Source of the DNA: Reyranella sp. CPCC 100927
GTDB taxonomy: Bacteria > Pseudomonadota > Alphaproteobacteria > Reyranellales > Reyranellaceae
DNA: 64,000 nucleotides
Assembly: GCF_007859315.1 (NCBI RefSeq)
Contig: NZ_VOHA01000025.1
Coordinates: forward strand, 1-64,000
Direction: 5' to 3'
Positions 39,550 to 49,296 of this stretch are shown here, piece after piece. A program made the translations under genes and the position numbers. Position 1 is the first letter of the stretch, and every line of letters starts with the position of its first letter. The notes below the pieces were generated by a model. That model saw nothing but the letters and a program-made list of their open reading frames with translations. It did not search any database and was not told the origin of the DNA.

Positions 39550-39798
39550 AGGCCTATCTGAGATGGTCGCTTCGGCATGACGTCGGCGTGGATAAGAATG
39601 CGAACTCATATATGAGCGGCAGATAAGTCATTAATAACGAACATATATTCGTCTTGATGCTGAATTTTGTTGTTTTAGTGTCTATTTTTTGAAATAAATA
39701 GGAATGCGCATTCATATCAGGATCAAAATAAGATGGAAACGAAGTCAGGTGCGGCAAAGATCCTTATCGCCGTTAGTCCCCGACGCTAGTCGATTGAT
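39550..39798. promoter_or_regulatory. AT-rich region with candidate LacI operator
   Basis: GAATGCG-N3-TCATAT occurs twice, at 39596-39611 and 39702-39717. The second copy includes the perfect 12-bp palindrome GAATGCGCATTC (39702-39713) with a central CG, as LacI-family operators have; the first includes CTCATATATGAG (39605-39616). They lie upstream of the aminotransferase that starts the operon ending with a LacI gene. No clear ribosome site precedes ATG 39799. Confidence 0.5.
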
Positions 39799-41115
39799 AT
39801 GTCAGCTCTTTTGAAGCAGCGCTTCGATTCGGGGCCAGCGACAGCAACGCGGGCCGCCGGGGTCCGCATCTTCGGGGCCGACGGCCGTGACTACATCGAT
39901 GGCGCCGGCGGTGCCATGACGGTCTCGATCGGGCATGGGGTTCCCGATGTGCTGGACGCCATGCGGCGCCAGGCGGATGACGTCTGCTTCACCTATCGCA
40001 CGCAGTTCACGACCGACGCGGCTGAACAGCTGGCGACGGAGCTGACGTCCCTGGCGCCGGCGGGCATCGGCCACGCGTTCTTTGTCAGCAGCGGCTCGGA
40101 GGCCACTGAGCTCGCGATGCGCGCCGCGATCCAGTACTGGCGCGAGGTCGGCAGGCCCGGCAAGACGCGGATCCTCGGCCGCCAGATCAGCTATCACGGC
40201 ATGACCATGGGCGCGCTGTCGATGTCGGGACATCCGGCACGGCGCAAGGACTATGGCGACCTGCTGCATCCGCTGGCGGTGGGCCCTGTGTCGGAGGCGT
40301 GGACCACGCTGGCGCGTCCCAACAGCGTCGAGAGCGACGATGCCTGGGAGGCGGTGATCGCGCAGGCCGGCGCCGACACGATCGCGGCGCTGATCGTCGA
40401 GCCCATCATCGGCGCGTCGGGTGGCGTGCTGGTGCCGCCGATCGGCCACCTGCGCCTGCTGCGCGACCTCTGTGATCGACACGACATTCTGCTGATCACC
40501 GACGAAGTGATCACCGGCATCGGGCGTACCGGAACCTGGTTCGCCAGTGAGCATGACGCTGCCGTGCCCGACATGATCGCGGTCGGCAAGGGCATGACCT
40601 CGGGCTACACGCCGATGGGCGCCGTGCTGTTTCACGACCGGATCGTGACGGCGATGCGCCAGGGCTCCGGCATGGCGCCGTTCGGCCATACGTTCAGCGG
40701 CAATCCGCTGAGCGCCGCGACGTCGCTGGCGGTGCTGCGCTACATCCGCGACAACAACGTCTTGGCCAATGTCCAGCGGCGGGCACTGCAGCTCGAGGCG
40801 GGCTTGCACGACCTGCAGAAGGTCCACGCCGTACTGCACAGGATCCGCGGCCGCGGCCTGTTGTGGGGCTTCGACCTCGGCCAACCCGACGGCACGGCAA
40901 TCGCCGGTGCCAATGTGCCGTTTGTGGCCGACTGTTTTACCGAAGGCCTCATCGTCTATCCGGGCGGGGTGGCGCCGCGTGACTGCGCCGCCATCCTCGC
41001 GCCGCCGCTCACGATCACCGAGGCGGACCTGGATGACCTCCTGCGGCGCCTGGCGGCCGGCCTTCGCCGGTTCACGGCGCGCATCGCCAGTGCTGCACCA
41101 TCCATCGCTCACTGA
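39799..41115 (+). CDS. class III aminotransferase (module iii)
   Basis: The 438-residue PLP enzyme has SSGSEATELAMRAA (phosphate binding), YHGMTMGALSMSG, Asp235 in ITDEVITGIGRTG and Lys264 in AVGKGMTSGY. It resembles omega-amino-acid or beta-alanine/taurine-pyruvate type enzymes. It is the first gene of an operon with a liv-type importer, LacI regulator and D-aminoacylase, so it likely removes the amino group of an imported amine or amino acid. Confidence 0.88.
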   Translation: MSALLKQRFDSGPATATRAAGVRIFGADGRDYIDGAGGAMTVSIGHGVPDVLDAMRRQADDVCFTYRTQFTTDAAEQLATELTSLAPAGIGHAFFVSSGSEATELAMRAAIQYWREVGRPGKTRILGRQISYHGMTMGALSMSGHPARRKDYGDLLHPLAVGPVSEAWTTLARPNSVESDDAWEAVIAQAGADTIAALIVEPIIGASGGVLVPPIGHLRLLRDLCDRHDILLITDEVITGIGRTGTWFASEHDAAVPDMIAVGKGMTSGYTPMGAVLFHDRIVTAMRQGSGMAPFGHTFSGNPLSAATSLAVLRYIRDNNVLANVQRRALQLEAGLHDLQKVHAVLHRIRGRGLLWGFDLGQPDGTAIAGANVPFVADCFTEGLIVYPGGVAPRDCAAILAPPLTITEADLDDLLRRLAAGLRRFTARIASAAPSIAH

Positions 41116-41126
41116 AAGGCATGACC

Positions 41127-42338
41127 ATGACATCTCACGGATTCTCACGCCGCATGTTCCTGCAAACGCTGGTGGCGACGGGCTGTGCCACACCGGCGTT
41201 GAGTTGGGCACAGGGCGCCGGCGGCGATCTCAACATCGCGCTGCTGTCGCAGAACAGCGGCAACTTCGCGATGTACGGCGAGGTTGTGTTCAAGGGTGCG
41301 ACCCTGGCGCTGGAGGAACGCGGCCACAAGATCCTCGGTCGCAAGATCAACCTGCTGCGTCGCGATGATGAGGGCAAGCCGGCGATCGGCGTCCGCCGTC
41401 TTACGGAACTGGTCGAGACCAGCCAGGTCAAGTTCTTCACCGGCAATGCCTCGAGCGCTGTCGGCCTTGCCGAGTCGGAGATCGCGGCGCGCGAGAAGAT
41501 CGTGCAGTACGCCGGTGGCGGTTCGGACGAGTTCACCGGCGCGCGCTGCAATCCCTATACGTTCCAGTGGTCGGCGTCACCGTACACGGGCTGCAGTGCC
41601 ACGCTGGAGTATGTCCGCAAGGCCTTCCCCAACGCCAAGCGGGTCTACACGCTGACGGTCGACTATGCCTTCGGCCATTCGCTGCTGAAGTACACCAAGG
41701 CGGCGGCGCCGGAGCTGGGTTTCGAGCTGGTCGGCAACGACATGCATCCGCTGGGCGAGCGCCAATACACTCAGTATTTCAACAAGGCACTGGCCGTGAA
41801 GCCGGATGTGATCCTGCTGCTGACGGCGGGCAGCGACTTCCTGGCCGCCGTGCGCCAGCTCAGCAGCTACGGCCTGAAGGATGCGGTGATCGCTGCACCG
41901 TGGGCTGCCGAGCTGGATGAGCTGAAGGAATTGACGCCGGAGATGCGCGCCGGCCTGATCCTGGGTCTCAACTATCACTCCTCGATCGACAATCCGGTGA
42001 ACAAGGCCTTCGTGGCGGCGGTGACCAAGCGCTACCAGTCGCTGCCCACCTACGCCATGGCCTACGCCTACGACGCGTTCCGCACGATCTTCATGGCGAT
42101 GGAGAAAGCCAACAGCGTCGATCCAACTGCCGTCGCCAAAACGATGGAAGGCATGCAGTTCGACAGCGTGCACGGTCCGACCTCGATCGATGCCAAGACG
42201 CACCAGACCAACCGGCCGTATTACGTGTGCGTCTGCAAGCAGCCGGCAGCGCTGAAGGAGGGTGCCGACATTGCCGACCTGGTGTTCCAGGGCAGCAAGC
42301 TGCAACCCGCCGCGCTCAACCAGTGCACGCGCGCGTAA
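41127..42338 (+). CDS. branched-chain-type ABC substrate-binding protein (module iii), Tat signal
   Basis: The 403-residue binding protein has a twin-arginine export signal (FSRRMFLQTLVATG), cleaved near SWAQ, and then DLNIALLSQNSGNFAMYGEV. It belongs to the Leu/Ile/Val-binding family. ATG 41127 is preferred because AAGG stands 7 bp before it; ATG 41121 is too close. Tat export suggests that it folds before export. Ligand is unknown, perhaps an N-acyl-amino compound given the neighbours. Confidence 0.88.
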   Translation: MTSHGFSRRMFLQTLVATGCATPALSWAQGAGGDLNIALLSQNSGNFAMYGEVVFKGATLALEERGHKILGRKINLLRRDDEGKPAIGVRRLTELVETSQVKFFTGNASSAVGLAESEIAAREKIVQYAGGGSDEFTGARCNPYTFQWSASPYTGCSATLEYVRKAFPNAKRVYTLTVDYAFGHSLLKYTKAAAPELGFELVGNDMHPLGERQYTQYFNKALAVKPDVILLLTAGSDFLAAVRQLSSYGLKDAVIAAPWAAELDELKELTPEMRAGLILGLNYHSSIDNPVNKAFVAAVTKRYQSLPTYAMAYAYDAFRTIFMAMEKANSVDPTAVAKTMEGMQFDSVHGPTSIDAKTHQTNRPYYVCVCKQPAALKEGADIADLVFQGSKLQPAALNQCTRA

Positions 42339-42348
42339 GGTCATCGGC

Positions 42349-43206
42349 ATGACCCTGGTCGCCGCCCAGATCGTCAATGGCCTGGCCATCGGCATGCTGT
42401 ACGCCGTGATGGCGTTGGGCCTTTCCATCATCAAGGGGCTGCTCAACGTTCCCAACTTCGCGCATGGCGCATTGTTCGCGGTGGGTGCCTACGTCTGCTA
42501 TACGTTGAGCACCATCGGCGCGCCGTTTGCCGTTGCGCTGCTGGGTGCGTTCGCTGCGTCGGCGATCGTGGGCCTGCTCATCGAACGGTTGGGTATCGCC
42601 AACCTGGCCGGCAGCTCCTACCTGCTGCAGGTGCTGTTCCTGTTCGGCACGGCGCTGGTGATCGAGCAGTCGCTGGTGCTGATCTACGGCACCACGGGCG
42701 TCAGCCTGGTGCCGCCGGCGCTGCTGAGCGGCGCTGCCAACCTCGGCTTCATGTTCCTGCCGCGCTATCTCATGTTCTGCGCGCTGGTCGGGGCGCTGGC
42801 GATCGTCGCCGTTTGGCTGCTGATCGAAAAGACCAAGATCGGCTCCAGGATCCGGGCCGGCATCGAGCGGCGCGAGATGGTGCAGTGCCTGGGCATCGAC
42901 ATCGGCATGTTGCTCACGCTGGGCTTCGCGCTGGGCGCTGGCATGGCCGGGCTGGCCGGCGGCATCGCCCTGCCGCTGCTGGGCGCCAACGCCACCTCCG
43001 GCAACGACATGATGGCGATCGCCTTCGTCGTGCTGGTGCTGGGCGGACTGGGCTCGCTCTATGGCGCCGTCGTCGCCGGGATCCTGATCGGCGTCGCCCA
43101 GAGCCTGGCGACGCTGGTGGCGCCGGCGGCGAGCACGCTGCTGATCTACGTCATCATGACGGCCGTCCTGCTGGTCGGTTCCAAGGGCCTGTTCGGGGAA
43201 CGCTAG
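42349..43206 (+). CDS. livH: branched-chain-type ABC permease LivH (module iii)
   Basis: The 285-residue permease has QIVNGLAIGMLYAVMALGLS, NVPNFAHGALFAVGAY and LGGLGSLYGAVVAGILIG, all LivH features. ATG 42349 follows the binding-protein stop by 10 bp. The stop (TAG) shares a base with the GTG of livM. Confidence 0.9.
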   Translation: MTLVAAQIVNGLAIGMLYAVMALGLSIIKGLLNVPNFAHGALFAVGAYVCYTLSTIGAPFAVALLGAFAASAIVGLLIERLGIANLAGSSYLLQVLFLFGTALVIEQSLVLIYGTTGVSLVPPALLSGAANLGFMFLPRYLMFCALVGALAIVAVWLLIEKTKIGSRIRAGIERREMVQCLGIDIGMLLTLGFALGAGMAGLAGGIALPLLGANATSGNDMMAIAFVVLVLGGLGSLYGAVVAGILIGVAQSLATLVAPAASTLLIYVIMTAVLLVGSKGLFGER

Positions 43207-44156
43207 TGGCATCGATCAACAAGAACCTCCTGGCGCTGGCTGCGGTCGTCCTGGTCGCCGTCGCGGCGCCGCTGGTGATGCCAATCAGCATCGCCAACGA
43301 GATCATCGTGATTGCGATCTTCGCGATGGCGACCAACCTGGTGATCGGTGTCGCGGGCCTGTACTCGTTTGGACAGGCGATGTTCTTCGGTGCCGGCGCC
43401 TACCTGGCCGGCTACAGCCTGACGGCCGGCGGGCTGGGCCTGGTTCCCAGCATGCTGATCGCGATCGCCGGCGGCGCGGCGCTGGCCGGCATCATCGGTG
43501 CCCTGATCATCCGGCGCACCGGCTTCTACTTCATGATGCTGACGTTCGCGTTCAACCAGATGGCGTTCTACGTCGTGCTGGTATGGAGTGGCGTTACCGG
43601 CGGCGAGGACGGCATGGCCGGCATCAAACGCCCGGCGATCGCGGGTTTCAACCTCGATGACCGGGGCACGTTCTACGCCGTCTGCGCCGTGCTGTTCGTC
43701 GCCAGCTACATCGTGCTGCGGCAGATCAAGAACAGCCCGCTGGGGCTGGTCCTGGAAGCGGCGAAGGAGAATCCCCGCCGCACCACTTCGCTGGGATATT
43801 CGGTGCCGGCGGCCCAGTTGACCGCCTTCATGATTGCTGGCGCTTTCGCCGGGCTGGCTGGCGCGCTTTACGTGCTGCTCTATCGCTTCGTACCCATCGA
43901 TGCGATCAGCTGGGTGATGTCGGGCAACGTCGTCTTCATGGTGGTCATCGGCGGCACGTCGTCGATGTTCGGCCCGATCATGGGGGCTGCGGTCTTCGTG
44001 TGGCTGCAAGGGCTCTTCAGCTTGCTGTGGGCGCAATGGGCGCTGCTGTTCGGCCTGTTCATCATCTTTGTCGTCTTCACGCTGCGCGGTGGCCTGATCG
44101 AACTGTTCGAACGGCTCGCACGCCTGCGCCGGGTCCGGGAGGCAAGCCATGGCTGA
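43206..44156 (+). CDS. livM: branched-chain-type ABC permease LivM (module iii)
   Basis: The 316-residue permease starts at GTG 43206 and has GVAGLYSFGQAMFFGAGAYLAG and VIGGTSSMFGPIMGAAVF, as in LivM. It overlaps the next ATPase gene by 8 bp. Confidence 0.9.
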   Translation: MASINKNLLALAAVVLVAVAAPLVMPISIANEIIVIAIFAMATNLVIGVAGLYSFGQAMFFGAGAYLAGYSLTAGGLGLVPSMLIAIAGGAALAGIIGALIIRRTGFYFMMLTFAFNQMAFYVVLVWSGVTGGEDGMAGIKRPAIAGFNLDDRGTFYAVCAVLFVASYIVLRQIKNSPLGLVLEAAKENPRRTTSLGYSVPAAQLTAFMIAGAFAGLAGALYVLLYRFVPIDAISWVMSGNVVFMVVIGGTSSMFGPIMGAAVFVWLQGLFSLLWAQWALLFGLFIIFVVFTLRGGLIELFERLARLRRVREASHG

Positions 44157-44901
44157 GCCGGCCGTGCTGCTCGAAGCCGTCGACCTGACCAAGCGCTTCG
44201 GCAAGAACACCGTCGTTGACGGCGTGTCGCTGAAATTTGCGGAGGGCAGGCTCCACACTATCCTGGGACCCAACGGCGCCGGCAAGACGACGCTGTTCAA
44301 TCTGCTGACCAAGGACTATCCGGTCGATGGCGGCGAGATCCTGCTGCGTGGCGAGCGCGTGACACGGCTGCGTCCGGACCAGATTTCCCGCCGCGGCGTG
44401 GGACGCTCATATCAGATCACCAGCGTGCTGCGGGAGCGAACGTTCTTCGAGAACGTCTGGCTGGCGGCCTACCGGGCGGAGCGGGGCGGCACGGTCGGCC
44501 TGTGGCGCGATATTCGCGCGTACCGGACGACGGCGGAAAAGTCCCGGCAGGTACTGGCGGAATTCGGGTTGCAGCCGTTCAGCGACCGCAAGGCAGCCGA
44601 CGTATCGTACGGCGATCAACGGCTGCTGGAGATCGCCGTCACCCTGGCGACGGCACCCCAGGTCCTTTTGCTCGACGAGCCGACATCGGGCCTCTCGCAG
44701 CGCGAGAGCGAGCGGGTCAAGCAATTCATCCTGTCGATCAAGGGCAAGTTCACGATCGTTATGATCGAGCACAAGATGAACGTGGTGATGGACATCTCCG
44801 ATGACGTCACGGTGATGAACCGCGGCAAGGTCATCGCTTCGGGCTCGCCGCAGCACGTCGCCGCCGACGCGGCCGTGCGCAGCGCCTACTTCGGGCTGTG
44901 A
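44149..44901 (+). CDS. livG: branched-chain-type ABC ATPase LivG (module iii)
   Basis: The 250-residue ATPase has Walker A GPNGAGKTT (40-48), signature DVSYGDQRLLEIAVTLA (SYGDQ form, typical of LivG) and Walker B VLLLDEPTSGLS. Confidence 0.92.
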   Translation: MAEPAVLLEAVDLTKRFGKNTVVDGVSLKFAEGRLHTILGPNGAGKTTLFNLLTKDYPVDGGEILLRGERVTRLRPDQISRRGVGRSYQITSVLRERTFFENVWLAAYRAERGGTVGLWRDIRAYRTTAEKSRQVLAEFGLQPFSDRKAADVSYGDQRLLEIAVTLATAPQVLLLDEPTSGLSQRESERVKQFILSIKGKFTIVMIEHKMNVVMDISDDVTVMNRGKVIASGSPQHVAADAAVRSAYFGL

Positions 44902-44903
44902 CC

Positions 44904-45596
44904 ATGCTCAGCATCGACGCCATCGACACCTTCTACGGCCAGAGCCAGGCGCTGCACGGCGTCTCTTTCGACGTGGCGCAGGGCGAGATCCTGGCTTTGC
45001 TGGGCCGCAACGGTGCCGGCAAGACCACGACTCTGCGCGCCATCATGGGGCTGAACCGCGTGGCGCGCGGCGCCGTGCGGTTTGACGGCCGCGTGATCTC
45101 CGGGCTGCCGGCGCACAAGGTGGCGCGAATCGGGGTAACGCTGGTGCCCGAAACCCGCGATGCGTTCTCGCTGTTGAGCGTCGAGGAGAACATCCAGCTC
45201 GGCTACCGCAAGGGTTCACCCTACACGCTGGAGCGGCTGCTCGAGATGTTCCCGATCATCCGCGAGTTCCGCAGCAAGAAAGGCGGCGAGCTGTCGGGTG
45301 GTCAGCAGCAGCTCATGGTCATGGCACGTGGCCTGGCGATGGGACCCAGGCTGCTGCTGCTGGACGAACCGTCACAGGGCCTGGCGCCCATCATGGTGAA
45401 TGCCGTCGCCGACGTGCTCTCGGCCCTGAAGCGGGAGCGCCTGACGGTGATCCTGGTCGAGCAGAACTTGCGCATGGCCCTCGACGTTGCCGACCGGGTC
45501 GTTATCCTGGAAGACGGCGTTGCCGTCGATTCGTTGACGCAGGCGGCGGCGCTGGCCGATCCGGGGCGTGTCGAGAAGCATCTGGTCGTCCACTGA
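44904..45596 (+). CDS. livF: branched-chain-type ABC ATPase LivF (module iii)
   Basis: The 230-residue ATPase has Walker A GRNGAGKTT (34-42), LVPETRDAFSLLSVEENI, signature LSGGQQQLMVMARGL and Walker B LLLLDEPSQGLAP. ATG 44904 is chosen; GTG 44898 overlaps the livG stop. Confidence 0.92.
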   Translation: MLSIDAIDTFYGQSQALHGVSFDVAQGEILALLGRNGAGKTTTLRAIMGLNRVARGAVRFDGRVISGLPAHKVARIGVTLVPETRDAFSLLSVEENIQLGYRKGSPYTLERLLEMFPIIREFRSKKGGELSGGQQQLMVMARGLAMGPRLLLLDEPSQGLAPIMVNAVADVLSALKRERLTVILVEQNLRMALDVADRVVILEDGVAVDSLTQAAALADPGRVEKHLVVH

Positions 45597-45624
45597 TGGC
45601 GCAACGCTGCAAGCCGGGCGATCG

Positions 45625-46617
45625 ATGACCAACAAGCACAAGGCGCCGACGCAGCGGGATGTGGCGCGTGTCGCCGGTGTCTCACAGGCGGCGGTCTCGC
45701 GCTGGATATCGGGGCGCGGCTATGTCGCGAGCGACGTCCGCGAGCGGATACTGAAAGCCGTCGCCGAGCTGAACTACGAACCGCATCCCCTGGCGCGCGG
45801 GCTCAGCAGCGGCCAGTCCGACATCATCGCCATCGTACTGTCGAGCATCACCAATCCCTGGTATCCGATCGTCTTGAACCGCATCACCCATGTGTTGCAG
45901 GCCATGCGGCTGCAGGTGCTGCTGTTCAACGCCGCGCCGCCGCAATCGGTCGATGATGTTCTGCCCAGCGTGCTGCGCTATCGCGTCAAGGGCGTCCTGA
46001 TCACCACGGCGTCGCTGTCCTCCAAGGCGGCCCTGATGTGTGCCGAGCAGGGCGTGCCGGTGGTGCTGTTCAACCGCAGCACGCGGGCCGGTGGGGTTCA
46101 CTCGGTGTCGTGCGACAATGCCGACGGCGGCCGGATGGCGGCGGACACGCTGGTGCGGGCCGGCGCCCGCAAGCTGGGCTACATCGGCGGCCTGCAGGAA
46201 GCCTCGACCAGCGCCGACCGGCAGCGCGGTTTCGTCTCGCAGCTGGCGGAGTGGGGCATCGACCTGGTCGCCGCGATCGATAAGGAATTCACCTATGACT
46301 GGGGCTTCGAGGCAACGCTGAAGCTGTTCGAGAAGCACCCGCAGATCGACGGCTTGTTCTGCGCCGATGACGAGATCGGATCAGGCGCCGTCGATGCGCT
46401 GCGCTATCGGCTGAACAAGTCGATCCCCGGCGAGGTGAAGGTGATCGGCTTCGACGACCATCCCGTGGCGTCGAATGCCGCCTATCAGTTGACCACGATC
46501 CGCCAGCCCGTCGACGAGATGATCGAGAACGCGCTCGACGTGCTGCTGAACGGCGACATGGCGTCGCCGTCCCTGCGCCTGCTGAAGGGCGAGCTGATCA
46601 AGCGCGGCTCGGCATAA
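45625..46617 (+). CDS. LacI-family regulator (module iii)
   Basis: The 330-residue protein has a LacI-type helix-turn-helix (TQRDVARVAGVSQAAVSRWI) with hinge region up to about 60, then a periplasmic-binding-protein-like ligand domain (IAIVLSSITNPWYPIVLNRI and VIGFDDHPVASNAAYQLTTI). It is between the importer and the D-aminoacylase gene and probably represses the operon; the palindrome at 39702-39713 is the candidate site. Confidence 0.9.
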   Translation: MTNKHKAPTQRDVARVAGVSQAAVSRWISGRGYVASDVRERILKAVAELNYEPHPLARGLSSGQSDIIAIVLSSITNPWYPIVLNRITHVLQAMRLQVLLFNAAPPQSVDDVLPSVLRYRVKGVLITTASLSSKAALMCAEQGVPVVLFNRSTRAGGVHSVSCDNADGGRMAADTLVRAGARKLGYIGGLQEASTSADRQRGFVSQLAEWGIDLVAAIDKEFTYDWGFEATLKLFEKHPQIDGLFCADDEIGSGAVDALRYRLNKSIPGEVKVIGFDDHPVASNAAYQLTTIRQPVDEMIENALDVLLNGDMASPSLRLLKGELIKRGSA

Positions 46618-46634
46618 TCGAGGAGACTGCACAG

Positions 46635-48221
46635 ATGTTCGATACCATCCTGCGCCGAGGCCTGGTTTACGATGGCACCGGCGCCGAACCGCAGCAGGTC
46701 GATATCGGCATCAAGGATGGTTTGATCCAGGCGGTGGGCACGCTCGATGGCAGCACCGGCGCGGACATCGATTGTCGCGGTCTGGTCGTGGCGCCGGGGT
46801 TCATCGACATCCACACGCATTCCGATGCGACGCTGCTCAGCGATCCGGACGGCTTCAGTCTCTTGATGCAGGGCGTGACGACCGAGGTGATCGGCAACTG
46901 CGGCTTCTCCTGCGCCCCCTGCTGCAATCGCGGCCTGATCGAGGGGTTCATGGTCGGCCGCCAGCCGGACGTCGCGTTCACCTGGCGCAGCTTCGCCGAC
47001 TACCTGGATGTGCTTCAGGCGCGGCGTCCGGGGCTGAACGTCGCGGCCTATGTCGGCCACAACAATGTGCGGCTGAACGTCATCGGCACCGAGCCGCGTG
47101 GCGCGCAGGAGCAGGAATTGCACGACATGATCACCCTGCTGCGCGAGTCGCTGGAGCAGGGTGCGATCGGCGTGAGCTCGGGGTTGGAATACAATCCCGG
47201 CTTCCATTCCGATCTTAATGAACTGGTGGCCGTGGCGAAGGTCGCCGGCGAATTCAATGCGGTCTACGCCAGCCACGTACGCAATCGTGACTGGAATTAC
47301 GAGATGGGCGTCGGCGAAGCCTTGGCCACGGCCCGTCTCGCCGGCGCTCGCCTGCAGCTGTCGCACCTGGTGCCGAAATATGGCGCACCCGTCCATGCGG
47401 CCGAGCACATCATGGAAATGGTGGACTGGACCCGGCGCTCGGATGCCGACGTCGGCTTCGACATCATCCCTCACGAGTGGGGCCCGACCTTTGTCTATAG
47501 CGTGCTGCCGAAGTGGGCTTACGAAGGCGGCGTGTCACAGATCATCAAGCGACTGCGTGATCCTGCGCTGCGTCCCCGGCTCAAGCACAACCCGTTCCCG
47601 CAGTGGAAGATGGTGGCCGAGAAGCGCTGGCACGACATGGTGCTGACGCAGTCGGCGGCGAACCCGTCGCTCGTCGGCCTGGACTTCGCCGAGATCGGCC
47701 GTATCCGCGGCAAGGATCCGCACGATGCGACCCTCGACCTGCTGCTGGAGGAGGGCGAGAACATGGCCAATCTCATGTGGGTCGGTCGGATCTCGCGTGA
47801 CAGCGACATCAAGGCGATGCTGCGCGAGCCGAACTGCGGCGTTATCTCCGACGCCATGACCCTCAACACCACCGGCCCGCTCGGCGACCTGCGGTTCACG
47901 CCCACCGGCTTCGGCTGGACCGCGCGCTTCCTCGGCCACTATGCCCGCGATGAAAAGTTGCTGTCGCTCGCCGAGGGCATCCGCCGGCTCACGACATTGC
48001 CGGCCGAGCGCATGGGGTTGAAGCGCCGCGGCCAGATCAAGACCGGATACCACGCCGATCTGGTCGTGTTCGATGCCGGTACGATCGCCGATCGCTCGAC
48101 ATTGCAGGACATGAACGTTACCCCGGCGGGCCTGCTGCACGTCTTCGTCAACGGCGAAGCCGCCGTGCGCGACGGCGTGCGGACGCCGGCACGGGCAGGG
48201 CAGGTCCTGCGCCGTCAATAG
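46635..48221 (+). CDS. N-acyl-D-amino-acid deacylase (D-aminoacylase)
   Basis: The 528-residue amidohydrolase releases D-amino acid and fatty/acetic acid from N-acyl-D-amino acids. It has PGFIDIHTHSD (His60, His62) and the D-aminoacylase hallmark VIGNCGFS with Cys89 as a zinc ligand, SGLEYNPG, and later ASHVRNRD and LQLSHLVPK histidines. It follows the LacI gene by 17 bp. It defines the likely substrate class of module iii: an N-acylated amino compound is imported, deacylated here, and deaminated by the aminotransferase. Confidence 0.9.
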   Translation: MFDTILRRGLVYDGTGAEPQQVDIGIKDGLIQAVGTLDGSTGADIDCRGLVVAPGFIDIHTHSDATLLSDPDGFSLLMQGVTTEVIGNCGFSCAPCCNRGLIEGFMVGRQPDVAFTWRSFADYLDVLQARRPGLNVAAYVGHNNVRLNVIGTEPRGAQEQELHDMITLLRESLEQGAIGVSSGLEYNPGFHSDLNELVAVAKVAGEFNAVYASHVRNRDWNYEMGVGEALATARLAGARLQLSHLVPKYGAPVHAAEHIMEMVDWTRRSDADVGFDIIPHEWGPTFVYSVLPKWAYEGGVSQIIKRLRDPALRPRLKHNPFPQWKMVAEKRWHDMVLTQSAANPSLVGLDFAEIGRIRGKDPHDATLDLLLEEGENMANLMWVGRISRDSDIKAMLREPNCGVISDAMTLNTTGPLGDLRFTPTGFGWTARFLGHYARDEKLLSLAEGIRRLTTLPAERMGLKRRGQIKTGYHADLVVFDAGTIADRSTLQDMNVTPAGLLHVFVNGEAAVRDGVRTPARAGQVLRRQ

Positions 48222-48223
48222 AT

Positions 48224-49180
48224 CTAGCGTCCGGCGTCTGGCGGGACCGGGCCTTGCTCCGCCGCTGCCGCGAGTTGCGCGGCGTCGCGGAACACCAGCA
48301 GCGCTTTGGGCCGCGAGTGGTACTGCAGCGGTGGGCGCATGACCGTGACTTCGCCATCGAGCGCCACCGGAAGCCGGCTGGCGCGGGAGCGGATTTCCAC
48401 GGCCGCGGCGCGCTCCGTCACCAGATCATCGGCCAGGTCGGTCCGGCCGATCACCGCACAGAAGCCGAGCCACACCAGCGCCAGCCGGCTCTTCGGCTTC
48501 ACCACGGAGATCCACAGTTCACCGCAGTCCAGCCGGGGCCGCCCGCCCAGGGCCGGCAAACTGAGGCTGTATTCGTTGTTGCCGATGAAGACGCACGGGG
48601 TCCGGTGCGAATCGCTGCGCCCCTCCACGACGGTCAGGAGCCGCCGCCGCGGAAATTTCCATAGCGTGCGGATGGCCGCCAGCACCATCGCGCTCCACTT
48701 GGCAAGGCCATGGGCATTGCGACGCCTGTCGCGGTCGAGAACCATGAACGGATAGGCGCCGATCGACGAGTTGTTGATGAACACCTGGCCGTTGACCTCG
48801 GCCACGTCGACAGCCGTGGCGTTCGCCTGTGCGATGACAGCCACTGCACGCTCAAGCTCCAGCGGCAGGCCGAGATCTTTGGCAAAATGGTTGCGCGTGC
48901 CCAGCGGCAACACGCCCATGGGGATGTCGGTGCCGGCAAGGGCGGCTGCCACGGCATTGAGACTGCCGTCGCCGCCGCCGCCGATCACGGCATCGATCTC
49001 GCCGCGCTCGGCGCACTGACGTGCCGCCAATGCCGCCGCTGCCAACGCCGGACCGGCAACGAATTTCAACTCGGCCTTCAGATCATGAGCCGCGAACAGC
49101 GCCTCCAGGCGCTGCTGCAGATCGTTCGACCGCTCGGCGGTTCCGGCACCGGGATTGATGAGAGCGTGAACGCGCATCAT
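48224..49180 (-). CDS. diacylglycerol-kinase-family lipid kinase
   Basis: The 318-residue protein has the DAGK catalytic signature IGGGGDGSLNAVAAAL (67-72 GGGGDG) and LPLGTRNHFAKDLG, as in DgkB/YegS-type lipid kinases, with the C-terminal beta domain. It phosphorylates a membrane lipid (diacylglycerol or phosphatidylglycerol-like) with ATP. It faces the PAP2 phosphatase gene across a 116-bp gap, so kinase and phosphatase may be a lipid phosphorylation pair. Its stop lies 2 bp from the stop of the convergent deacylase gene. Confidence 0.88.
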   Translation of the reverse strand: MMRVHALINPGAGTAERSNDLQQRLEALFAAHDLKAELKFVAGPALAAAALAARQCAERGEIDAVIGGGGDGSLNAVAAALAGTDIPMGVLPLGTRNHFAKDLGLPLELERAVAVIAQANATAVDVAEVNGQVFINNSSIGAYPFMVLDRDRRRNAHGLAKWSAMVLAAIRTLWKFPRRRLLTVVEGRSDSHRTPCVFIGNNEYSLSLPALGGRPRLDCGELWISVVKPKSRLALVWLGFCAVIGRTDLADDLVTERAAAVEIRSRASRLPVALDGEVTVMRPPLQYHSRPKALLVFRDAAQLAAAAEQGPVPPDAGR

Positions 49181-49296
49181 TCGTTTTCGTCACCCGTTAT
49201 TTTTACGCCGGACGCGAGTTATGGTTTCGCGCGGCGCTTGGCCGCAGATCTGGGCCATGATGGTGGCCAGATCAAGATTAGGCTGACCGGCTGGAC

